Positions 33,901 to 44,363 of a DNA stretch of 64,000 bases are shown here, piece after piece. The notes under the pieces were generated by a model. That model had not been told where the DNA came from. It searched no databases and saw nothing but the letters and a program-made list of their open reading frames with translations. The stretch is from Phalacrocorax aristotelis (taxonomy: Eukaryota > Chordata > Aves > Suliformes > Phalacrocoracidae), in NCBI RefSeq assembly GCF_949628215.1, contig NC_134311.1, positions 57,272,205 to 57,336,204 of the forward strand, read 5' to 3'. Position numbers and translations under genes: made by a program. Position 1 is the stretch's first letter; each line of letters opens with the position of its first letter.

Positions 33901-36113
33901 GTATGTTTCAAAGTCTGGAGTGTAGCTAGAGTAGAGGCATCAGCCAATTTAAAACATCATAAGTCAAGACTCTAAAGTACCAGACTTAAGTACTGCTGTT
34001 GCTTTAGCTCAGATACACTACATTTTTCCCTTCCCTTTTTGAGACTATTATGTTGCAGTAGGAATATGGTAAAAGAATTTGGCTGGCCTATCAAGCACCC
34101 ATGTCCCTAAAAGTTGTAGTGTTGATCTGAAGAGCTCTGTTGGCTATGTAGAAGCAACAGTCTGGTACAGTGAAACAGTTATTGCTACAGTATTCAAGCA
34201 AGATGAGGTAGATTGCAATTTACTAGTGAGATGACAGAACCTGATCAAGGTAGGAAAGTCTCACATACTTAAATATAGCCACAAAAATCTTCTGCTGCAG
34301 AGATAAGTAAGAGGTAACACGTTTTCAAGCAGTTTGCTGGCGTGAGAGGTGGTGCATTTGTCTGAATTGTGCACAGCATACAGAATTCTTCCAGAAAGTT
34401 ATCGCAGAAAATAGTTCCTGAAGAGTTCACAGTAAGTCAGATGTGGCACTGATGTACACTGTAGATACTTTGTAATGTTAATGGATTAACTAAGCTTAAA
34501 GCTAAATCACAAATGTGATAATGCTGTGGCAAATACTGTGGTGCAGTATGATTTCTGAACAAGTGAGAATAAAGTAATGGAGCTTCTTACAGTGTCTCCT
34601 ACTCCAGTTTCAAATGCTTTGTTAACTGATAAGAAATATTAAAACAACATATCACTCTTATAACTTTGATGTCTAGATGTAACAATATTGGGAATCCTAT
34701 ATCAACGCAGCTATAGATATAATAGTTAAAGTCAAAGATTGCAATAAAATTAATTTTTTCTCAGGATTAATTATTAGCACAAGGAAACACTTAAAATGTA
34801 CAATGGGATGGCTCTTCCAGCTATAGTCAGGGTTTTAAATACCACTGACATTGCACACTCCACCTAAGAAAAGGAGAGATGAGGAAAATGGAGTATAATT
34901 TCTACAAATATCACTGAATACCTAAAGCTGCTTCAAACTGACTTGGGCACAATAATTTCAGGCAAGTATTAGTATTTGGAAAAACAGGACTTTATACATA
35001 AGTAGAAAAGCAACACTGGAAATCTCAGTGAATCTACCTTGACCAAAAAATAAAGACATGCATGTATTATGTGTACTCCCCACAGTTGAATAGAGTCTGA
35101 AAAAGAAGAGTCAAGGTGTTGCCTTCAAACTAGTGCAATTATGTTTCAGAAATGCTGCTCAAGGTCAGTCAAGTCACGTAGTTGAAGCAGAAAAACTGTG
35201 TGCTGGTTCTTATAAAAAAAGTAATGCAAAGAAAGGTGGCACAAGTTGTATGTAGAGATTAAATAACTTACTTTTAGGTCTGGGACTACTTTTTCTGTCC
35301 GGGAACTTAATTAATGGAGTATGCGGCTTGACTACCTAGAACAAGACAAGGTAGCAGAGAAACAGGAAGAGTAAAATACATTTCTAGACACACATTACCT
35401 TCACAATTATGGAACATACAACATATTAAACAACCACTTCTATATCACTACTTTCTGTACCACCACTCTGATAAATTTACTACTTATTAATGTTCTGTTC
35501 ACCCATGGAGGAACTTCACCTTTAAAGGCATTCCTCCGCCCTAATGTCCTGAGAAGCAATCAGCGTGTGTGTGTGTGTGCAGAAACAGCTCCCACAGTCG
35601 CATAAATGCAATTATAAAGTTTCAGCACGTGGAACTGCTAGCTGTGCGGTGTCTGTAGATATTAGGTCAGGTGGCCGGACCGGATTGACAAGTTCCATTA
35701 AGAAAAAAACCTTGAAAATATAAAGCTTGGTAGTCGAAGCCACACAGCTCATTTTTGAAACATGTCTTCTGCGGAAGACTCCGCGTCTCACCTTCACTTT
35801 AGAAGGGTATGGCTTAGAGAGGAGCTGCCGGCCGGCGCACGCCCCTCGAACAGCGCACGAAAAGCTGCGGGCCGGCCCGCAGCATCCTTTGGCGGCAGAG
35901 GACCTGGCACCGGCATCAAGTGACCGGCGACACCGGGCGCGCCCCACCGCACGCCTCTTCCCCCGCCCCAAGGACACCGGCCTCCCCGGCGGCGCCTCAG
36001 GCCAGGCGAGGCCAGCCGCACGAACCGCGCTTCTGGTCCCAGCCGCCGCCGACCGCACCGCCGAGCGCCATTACCTGAACGACCCTAGTGGCGGCCGCCA
36101 TCTTACTGCCCAT
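30953..36113 (-). CDS. MRPS36: MRPS36 / KGD4, 2-oxoglutarate dehydrogenase complex subunit
   Basis: Coding exons, 5' to 3': 36075-36113, 35272-35335, 32234-32436, 30953-30970, giving 107 residues (human 103). It starts MGSKMAAATRVVQVVKPHTP, close to the human N terminus, and keeps the conserved C-terminal blocks LPQKYRRKL, EEIEYIQ and a final RGGPE encoded by an 18-base last coding exon. The middle, residues about 35-80, diverges from human and is Ser/Pro-rich. First described as mitochondrial ribosomal protein S36, it is now known as KGD4, the adaptor that holds the E3 subunit (dihydrolipoamide dehydrogenase) in the 2-oxoglutarate dehydrogenase complex in the mitochondrial matrix. All introns are GT-AG. 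Confidence 0.95.
32437..35271 (-). other. MRPS36 intron 2
   Basis: A 2.8 kb AT-rich intron. It includes a short ATTAATTAAT run near 32490 and several poly-A/T tracts. No gene, RNA or recognisable repeat. Confidence 0.65.
35564..35579. repeat. Short (GT)n microsatellite
   Basis: About eight GT units in MRPS36 intron 1, about 0.5 kb from the exon 1 donor. Likely length-variable but otherwise unremarkable. Confidence 0.85.
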
Positions 36114-36215
36114 GGTGACCTCCCGCCGCCGCGGCCCGCAATCGAGCCGGAGAAGCGCAAGGCCACGCCCCCACGGCTAGGCACCGCCCCCACGGGCGCG
36201 GCCCGGCCGTAGGGC
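36114..36215 (-). promoter_or_regulatory. MRPS36: MRPS36 CpG-island promoter
   Basis: CpG-dense DNA between the MRPS36 ATG and the CENPH transcript end; the island also covers exon 1 and the start of intron 1 (from about 35810). Two GC-box/KLF-type motifs, CACGCCCCCAC (36164-36174) and ACCGCCCCCAC (36183-36193), are visible, with no TATA box. The promoter must lie in only about 200 bases before the CENPH poly(A) signal. Confidence 0.7.
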
Positions 36216-36326
36216 AGTCCCAAAACGCACAGGAGCAACGCGTTAAAAATACACAAAACCCACCCAACAAAACGTTTTGTTACACCCGATCAAGACACGC
36301 TCCATCCATCTTTTAAAATATATTCG

Positions 36327-36332
36327 TTTATT
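36327..36332 (-). terminator. CENPH: CENPH poly(A) signal (AATAAA)
   Basis: The minus strand reads TTTAATAAACG, about 790 bases past the CENPH stop codon and about 215 bases before the MRPS36 ATG. This gives CENPH a 3' UTR of roughly 0.8 kb. Confidence 0.6.
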
Positions 36333-37122
36333 AAATAAAAAGCGAGTATTTTGAAGCACTGCGGTATGGCTTTGTCAATTTTCTTCAAATACAAAGCAAA
36401 AATGCAACTGTTAAAATATTTTAAGTACTGCGTTGCTGCTCACTGGATAGCATGAAGCTACCTCTTCCATTTTACCTGCATTTTCCATAGGGTTATCATA
36501 TTTTGTTACATGAGACATATCCAGGTTGCATCTACTGCTGGAGGCTCTGCTTAAAATCACCATATAGCAGTCTGTTACATACAATTAGAAGTATAACATT
36601 TTCAGTGTTTAAAATTGTACATAATGCTTGAATTAAAAAAAATAAGACAATGATTGACTTCTCTAATTTTCCAGTTTGGGCTTTCCACAGGGGCAAATAG
36701 GGCCGTGCATTCTGTCTGGGATCTCTAGCCTGCTGGTGCCCAGGGGAAAAGGACAGAAATCACATAGCCTCTGTGAAAGCTCACCTTTAAAGAAAAGCTT
36801 GACATATATAATTATTCATCTCTTTTAGGTCATTGCTGCCTTTCAGAGGGAGGCAAGTACTTGGGACAAAACAGCTATAAAGTGGCTCTTCAGATAATTT
36901 CATTGGCTATGCTATGTGCTCAAGTATTTACTGTGTACCAGGAATTAAATTTAACTTCAGAGTTGGGTGGCCATGTTCTGAGTCTCCAGAAAGATCAACA
37001 ATTCCCAGAAAGGTTAAAAATTCAAATTCTTTAAATTGTGCTCTCATGATGCCTATTAATCCACCACTCTTAGTAGATTGATTAAATATATTTTTAAAAA
37101 ATGAAACACCATTTCTCCTGAC

Positions 37123-40100
37123 TCACAGAGAATAGACATTTTTTTCAAGCTGTAGGACAATTGCCTTTAAAGATGGATCTTCTGCCCAATTAACTCTGCT
37201 TCCAATTATGATATTCTAAAAGAAAAAAAGATTATTGGTTAAAAAAGCTTTTAAAAAGGATTTTTCCAAATAAAATCTCTCAAAAGCTGTCTGGTTTTTA
37301 ATTTTTATAGTTTGGAAGCCCTTGAAATTCATAGCAGTATTTCAAGTAGGTGGAATGGGGGGAAAGAGGAGAAAGGGAAGTATCATTTTAGAACCTATTG
37401 TCAATACATAAAAAATAAAAGCAGTACTTTAATTTCTTAGAGATACTTGCACACCATCCCTATTTTAAACATTGGAATTTAGAGGATTTTTTTAAAAAAA
37501 ACAAAACATATGAAATAAGGTTTGCCTTAAACACAAGATAACAGAGTTAACATTCTCACCCTGCCATTCTGGACTGAAAATGGGAATTATTAGATTTAAC
37601 CAAAGATTTGCTCTTCTTATGGCTCAGAAGATTTCAGGAATACAAAACCAGAAAATAATTCTAGGCATCCAATATAAAACCCGCTAAATGTTTAATTTCT
37701 CATTCTTATTTTGAGATATAACTTTGTTACCAATGGAAACTAGGAGTTGACATAGCATACAATACAAAAAACGTGGGGCTTTCTTTCTGTCCTTGAAATT
37801 CTTCTGATCATCCAAATTCACAGCATGGTTATATACTGTCTTATACCTGAAGCCCTTCAGTATCTCTTTTCCCCCCAGTCAAAATTTTTAAAATAAACTT
37901 TGTGCGCGCTTAACTAGGGTTCCATAGCCCACTTGCAGATCAGCTCAAAAGCACTGCAATTGCAATTTACCATTCCCTGTGCCTCCCATCCTAAGTCACT
38001 GATCTGTGGGGCCAGGAGAAGGAAGCCAGGTCAAGTCACACAGCGAGAGGTGGAGTACCAGACTGCAGCACAGCATAGATGACCTTTAGTCAAGCCCCTC
38101 GGAGCACAGGATGCTGCAAGGAGGCCCTTCCACCCTATGCCAAATCATAAGGTTTTCTTCCTCACTTTGCATGACTCCATGCTCCGGATGACCTACCAGC
38201 CAGCTGCATGGACACAGACTAGTCAGCAGCACCTGATACTGAGTAACTGAAAGGTTGGAGGCTACACTGCTGAAAGCATTTGGAGACTGGCCATGGCTGC
38301 CGGCCGAGGCTTTCACAAGGCTGCAGCGGGCGACAGAGAGGCACATGTGGTCAGAAGGGTCAGACTGAGGAGCAGCAGTCTGGCACACTGGTATAATGGG
38401 ATTAAGACCTACTTATTATTCCTAACCATGAGCTGGGTGAACTGATCTGGGGGAGTGTAGGGGTGACTCTCAGTATAAGGAAATAGAGCTGCTGTGACAG
38501 ACATTTTCTGAGAAAATGCATTATTTTTGTACCTTTAAGGCAACAATGGAATAAAGGCAGATCAATGGCTTCTCTAAACTCTGTAAATAATTATTCCAAA
38601 GAAGTCTGTGACAATTTCATGCTTTTAGCCTTTAAAGCAATAAAGTTTTCCTTTCATATGGCAGTTTTTCCATTACCATTGTTACTTAAAGTTTTTAGAA
38701 AACACAGTTTTGTCTGAAGTTACATTTAGCATACACTATGTTATCTTGACTGTAATGCAAAACTGCTAACTTGCTTCTAAAAGCTACAACATATTACCTG
38801 GAATACATTTTGAATTACTGTAGTCAAATTTCTTTCTTTTTCGAAGTTTTTACGTAACTCTGCCAGCACTTCCCCTGCTTCCATACGTGCTTGTTCCTCC
38901 TTTTCTTTTTTCATCATGGTATGAATTTGCAGCAGTTTCCGTTCTCCAGCTTTTTTCAGTGCTGTTCCATTATTAGGAAAATGAAGTGTTAAGAAGCAGT
39001 TAGGTGAGCAGTAGAGCTAAAGATATGCTTTTTTCCTCACAGACATCTAAGGCACTCCCACTGCAATAACCCTAACTTCACACTCCATCCCTTCCCTCCA
39101 ATATACCTCAAGATATTCCTTTTACCAAGAGGCAACCTGTGCTGTGGCTACCTGGTATCAAAGTACATCAGTTAGCTTCCTGGCTGCTAGTAAAACAGAA
39201 AGTACTTTGTATGCTGTCTGCACTTCCATCAGACATTGACCGTTTCTTGAATATCTGTCCTACATCTGTCTTCGGTTGCCACAACTTCTATAGTCAGAGG
39301 TGGTTAAGATCCTTTCCCATTTTCCAGATTTGATTGAAATCAAATGTCAAAGTCATACGAGGAACAGATGGAAAACACAAGTGAATATTACTAGTTTTTT
39401 GTAGGAAAACAGGCTAAAAATTAGACTGAACAGAACCATTTAGGGACAGTTCATACATAGAAAGAAAGCTGACACAACATTCCTTCCCCTATTTCCAAAA
39501 GTATTAGGGATGTTAATTTTTCCTATGAAGACAGATATTTTATTATGTTTGTTCATTGCTGTCAACATATACACCACCTCCTATGCATGAAACAAACAAT
39601 AGTTGTTAGAACTGTTGGTAAACATGGTCATATGATGATAGGAGCATTCAAAAAATGTATTTACCTTAAGTTCTGAAGATTGACTTCACATTTAAATTTG
39701 ACCCACTAACAAGCCTACTGAATACCACCATATATACTATTACAAGAATTCTTTGTAAGTAAATTGCCTTCCCTATTCTGCAACCATTTCATACAGGTGC
39801 AGACTGACAAAAAAGTCTTTTAAGTGCTGTAGGACTGATTTAAATTACTAAATGCTATGTAATTTTCTGGGCAGCTTACAGTAAATACTAAAACCACATT
39901 CTTTTTTGAGTATCTTCTTGTATCTCTCATTCTAATGTGTTGGTCTCATGCTCAAGAAGACAACACACCAGCTCATTTTTGCAGTACCTCCTACTCTTTT
40001 CAGAATTTTTATAACTATGAGAGTTTTGCCATTACTTCAGATGTAAATTAATATTGCTACCAGAAGAACTTTAAAATGTGAACTGTACATTCAAATATAA

Positions 40101-43100
40101 AACACAAGTCAACAGAGCCAACACACTTACAGAATCTTTTCTTTCTAATGTCCATCAATTCCTGTTCCTTCTCACGTGCTTGCTGAAAAAAAAAAGTTAT
40201 TTCTTACACTCTTGGCTCCAAAAAATATTGAAAGATGCCAGTTTAATTCCCAAAAGCTGTTATGGACAGCTCTAGAAGCAGACTTTCTTACATACTCACT
40301 TTAAGTAATCACTTCAGTAATTTTAACACCAGTAAAAACTGTGCCCTTTAGGCCACATACTTGCTTCAAATGACTTGTGCAATCCTGTTACTTTCCAATT
40401 GCACTTCTGCCCATGTTGAGGTTGGTAGGCCCGCACAACTGCAGCAGAAGCTACAAGAGCCACTTACCTGCTGACATTCAACTATTTCCTTGCTGACCAT
40501 TACTATGTGTTTCAAAGTTTCCATGATCAGTCTAAGGAAGGAAACACAGTCACACACTTTAAGACCACTAATATAAGCCAACAGCATAACAGTTTTAATA
40601 AAGGTTATTTGCATTAACCTAAAAATTCACATTTCCCCTAACACCAAAATAAAGCATATTTTTTACCAACTGTACCCTTTTATTTTTTTTTACAGTTATT
40701 ACACTAAGTTATTATTGTAGGGGCCAAATAGTCTCCTCTCTCTCAATCTGAGTTTCCCTACTATTTCTGTTAAGTCCGTCTGACATTTCAAATAATATAG
40801 CTTGAAAGGCATCAAAGAAGCCTAGCCACCTGAGAATGGCTAGCAATTGGAGCTCCTGAATATGGCGTGTGGCAGGGACATCATGGAGATGCAATGTTTT
40901 CAGCTGTATTTCTCACAGAAATTAGGTTTCTCATATTACACTTCATATGTGTGCACCCATTCACATTGGGCAGGAAATTGAAAGCTAATTTCAACTTTTT
41001 AATTTTGAAACATTTTTGAAACTTCTAGTTCTCTTTCAAAGACATTAAGCTGTTACATGATTAATTAATGAAGGCAGCCAAGCAGAGGCAAGGCTTTGTT
41101 ACAAACCTGCAATATGTGCTCAGCTGTTGTATGTGCAGGTGACTCATGCATTAAAGAAAAAACTGTTAACTACAAACAGCTCTCACCAGTGAATCAAAAA
41201 TTTTGATCTCTGTAATCAAAGGCTGGTTAATTCAGAGCCCAAATGTAAATCCACAATAGGTATAAAAGGTGTGATCATGCTGATCCTAGCCAGAAGGTAA
41301 ACTGTTTATCATTCAGTCAAAACTAGAAGAAGGAAGCTTGCTTTTAAAAAAGGTGCAATGAAGTAATGTAGAAATGTGTCACATTGAACCGTGTAAAGTC
41401 CATTCCTTTCTAGCCATCCTTTCCCCAAGAACACCTTACCGTGAGTCATTATCATTTTGCTTCACTTTGTTCATCAGGGCAGCCGCAACTTGGAGCCTGC
41501 ATAGTGTAGGGAAGAAACATGTAACTGATGAGAGCTGATAAGAAATGGAGAAGCAGATCTAGATAAATAACAGAAATAGAACCTTGGAAATACCTCTTAT
41601 GTCCACTTTCACACTGGAATTATATATATAAAATATTCAGTACCTTTTAAATATCACTTTTCTTAAAAAATGGGGTTTAACTCTCAGGAGAAGAAAGGTG
41701 TGTAAATGATTATCTGTGAGAGTGACAACTCCTTTCTCTCTTGCCAAACATACTCGGACACCATTAATCCCAGAATCTGTAGAAGGGAAGCTGGGCAAAG
41801 GTGGGAATTCAAATGGACAGCCATGTAACATGGGAGACACAACACACCTATAAATATCTGCCTTTTCATAGGCATTTGTAAAATACTGCCAAGAAATGTT
41901 TACTGTTTCATACAATCAGACTTTCACAGTTTTGCAGGAACCTTTGGGTTTACACATTTCAACTTGTAATTTTTCTTCTTTTGTTCTCTACGGTATCTCC
42001 ATCTGCATTTCTACAGGTTCAATGGTACTAAAATCTCTCATGTTTGTAACACATACCATATCACTTTGAAATCCTGTGTTAAGCAGAATTATGTATATGT
42101 GTATGTATGCATGCTCACAAACAAACAGAAAATCTACAAATAAACAGGAAGAAAATTCTACCTTTGCAAGGCTAAGGTCTTGTTCTGGAAAGAGGTTTTT
42201 GATTCCTCTATTTTGTTTTCCAAATCTTTTATGGCCCTGAAGGAAAAAACCAAAACAAAATAAAACCCAAACAGCATGAAGATGACAAACAATTTACATT
42301 TTAAACTCATTTTCTATGTGTCTAAAGTAAGACTTTTCCCTGTAAACCACAAATTATTAAGGCCAGGAATATTTTCGCATGTGGAACTCTGTTGGTGAAT
42401 TCTAGTCATAACAAAAAGGACTGCAAATTTAGAAGCCTTATCAGATACAGAACTACATTAGGGCACTGAGTAAAATATTTCTTGCCCATATCTTCTCTTT
42501 TTATTTTTTTTCACCAGTCTCCTGCAAGGTACTTGTCATTAATACAGTGATTTTGTAAGAAGGAGGAACTTGAAGAGAACATCAAAATTCAGTTCTCAAC
42601 CTGTCTCCTCTTTATTTTAAAATACATCAAAAGTTTGAAGTTAGTGAGTGACCTACTTCCTGATAAACCTTTCTTCATCGATGTGATCTAGGCGACTTTC
42701 TTGACCTGCAAAGAAAGAATGTCACCAAAGAAAACACAACAGACCTTTCAACACAACCTATAGGACATAGATGATAAACAGTTTGATGGCTTTACTAACA
42801 AGGTATTTCTTACTCTTACCTCCACACCTTATCTCTTCCACTGTTAGTAAGACTACACTATCAATCAGCTGTATCAGAGAAACAGGCTTTAAAATATTCC
42901 CATTTAGCACTTTTTAGACACACCAGAGCTGACTCACAGCATTGCTCTACATATGCAACTGGCTGGTTCATTGGGAACAAGAAGAAACACCTTAAATCAG
43001 TATTGCTGCCGAACACTTTGGCAGACTTTTGGCAAGACTTCAGATCCAGTGATCTGATTTCTGAAAACTGCCATCACGTGTCTGAGCATTAGAGGTGTCT

Positions 43101-43808
43101 AAAGTGAAAACCCAAGAGGGGAAAAGGCAGCGGGCAATAATCACACGGCAGTTTTGTAAGCATTCAAACACGACTCCAAGAGCTGTCTAGAAAATGCAGT
43201 AAGATGCTCAGCCAAGAAAAATTTGTGTTTTTTAACGAACAAAGAAAGAACTTCAGTATTATAATGAGCACTTTTAATAAATAGTTTAAAAAAATATACG
43301 TTAGCCATGTCACTTTCTTAATTGCTGTCGCATCACGTCAAGAGGAAGCAGAGGAGGTTGGGGGGGGTGGTTAGGGTAGAGTTAAGCTTACCGGCATGAA
43401 CTGCGGTGATGAACTCCATGAGCTGCTGCTTCAGCTGGTTCCTCAGGCTGGAGCAGAAGCAAAGCGACCAAGTCAGGCCCCGCGCCGCGGCCCCGGGGAG
43501 CCGGGCGAGGCAGGCCCCGCCGCACACACCGGCTCCCGCGCCCACCCCGACTGCTCGGAGCTGCCGCCGCGGCTCCGCGCCCCTCTGCCCCAGAAACCCA
43601 GCACTGACCAGAGCAGCGTAGGGATGTCCACCTCGGCTACCACATGGGCACCGGAACCGGCCCTGGGCTCTGCCCCAGCCTCCAGCCCTGCTTTACCCCC
43701 AGCCCCGGCCTCCGGCCTTGCGTCGGCCACTGCTTGCTCCCGGGCCCCGGCTTCCGCCCAGGCCTTGGCCTGGGCCGCCACCGGTGACTCCGGCTGCAGT
43801 ATCTCCAT
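37123..43808 (-). CDS. CENPH: Centromere protein H (inner kinetochore, CCAN)
   Basis: Coding exons, 5' to 3': 43609-43808, 43392-43447, 42657-42705, 42162-42236, 41440-41496, 40468-40531, 40131-40182, 38798-38961, 37123-37215, giving 269 residues (human 247). CENP-H forms the CENP-H/I/K/M module of the constitutive centromere-associated network on CENP-A chromatin and helps bring outer kinetochore proteins to the centromere. The body is charged, heptad-like and probably coiled-coil (LKQQLMEF, IKDLENKIEESK, MDIRKKR, then a Lys/Glu-rich exon). The best-conserved part is the C terminus: TTVIQNVFQ, IIIGSRVNWAEDPSLK, IVLQLEKN. Residues 1-60 are Ala/Gly/Glu-rich and unlike human. I chose the ATG at 43808 (GCGGCCATGG context); an in-frame ATG at 43841 would add 11 residues in poorer context. 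The exon 8 acceptor has a poor pyrimidine tract. Confidence 0.95.
37216..38797 (-). other. CENPH intron 8
   Basis: A 1.6 kb intron before the last exon. The segment 37980-38400 is less AT-rich and holds a 100-codon open frame, but it matches nothing I know and has no exon-like ends. Confidence 0.6.
38962..40130 (-). other. CENPH intron 7
   Basis: A 1.2 kb AT-rich intron with a consensus GTAAGT donor. Nothing else recognised. Confidence 0.65.
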
Positions 43809-44010
43809 GGCCGCGTTTTCAAACGGCCCGCGCCCGCCCATCGGCAGCGCAGCCAGCGATTGCTTCTGCCTGGTGGAGCAGGGCTCGCTGGCAGCCCACG
43901 CTGCTTCCGGCCAATCCTGGGCCGCTCCTCCCGTATCGGCCTTTCGGCGCTCGGCCACCAGCGAGAGGCCGGGGCCGGCTCCGAGAGGAGCGGTATTTGA
44001 GTTGCTGCCT
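43809..44010 (-). promoter_or_regulatory. CENPH: CENPH CpG-island promoter
   Basis: GC- and CpG-rich sequence upstream of the CENPH ATG; the island spans about 43440-44000 including exons 1 and 2. A GCCAAT motif at 43909-43914 (plus orientation) is a candidate NF-Y site, which suits a gene expressed in dividing cells. There is no obvious TATA box. The promoter lies only about 0.25-0.45 kb downstream of the CCNB1 poly(A) signal. Confidence 0.6.
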
Positions 44011-44272
44011 GAGGCGGGGGAGTATTTGTAGAAATTGTTGTAAGTTATTGTAACAAAGAAAAAAAATGGGTAGAGTGGTAGGCAAAGACGAATGATCACT
44101 TCTAAGTGAAGGTAGATACAGCTCTCCGACCAGTGTTCTAGAGGCAGTTATTAACAAAAAAAAAGACTAATAGAGTGCACCTGTAATTTGACTAATCTGG
44201 CAGATACCACCTCTGCCAGAGCACTAGCTGCGGGACTATCACCACACAGAACACCAATAAAATGCATAACCA

Positions 44273-44278
44273 TTTATT
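44273..44278 (-). terminator. CCNB1: CCNB1 poly(A) signal (AATAAA)
   Basis: The minus strand reads TTAATAAATG, about 90 bases past the CCNB1 stop codon, so the 3' UTR is short (about 110 bases). A second AATAAA-like signal is not obvious before the CENPH promoter. Confidence 0.6.
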
Positions 44279-44363
44279 AAAAGACTGAAACACACAAGTA
44301 AGGTACAGAATACACACCGTGACAGATAATAGTAACATTGTTGGCTTTGAGTTCACAGAGAAA

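Noticed and set aside
38086-38388. 100-codon minus-strand frame in CENPH intron 8
   Set aside because: No family resemblance and no splice sites that would include it in CENPH without breaking the phase.
43473-44099. Long overlapping frames on both strands around the CENPH first exon
   Set aside because: Only the minus-strand frame from 43808 to the 43609 donor matches a CENP-H gene model. The others are by-products of GC-rich sequence.
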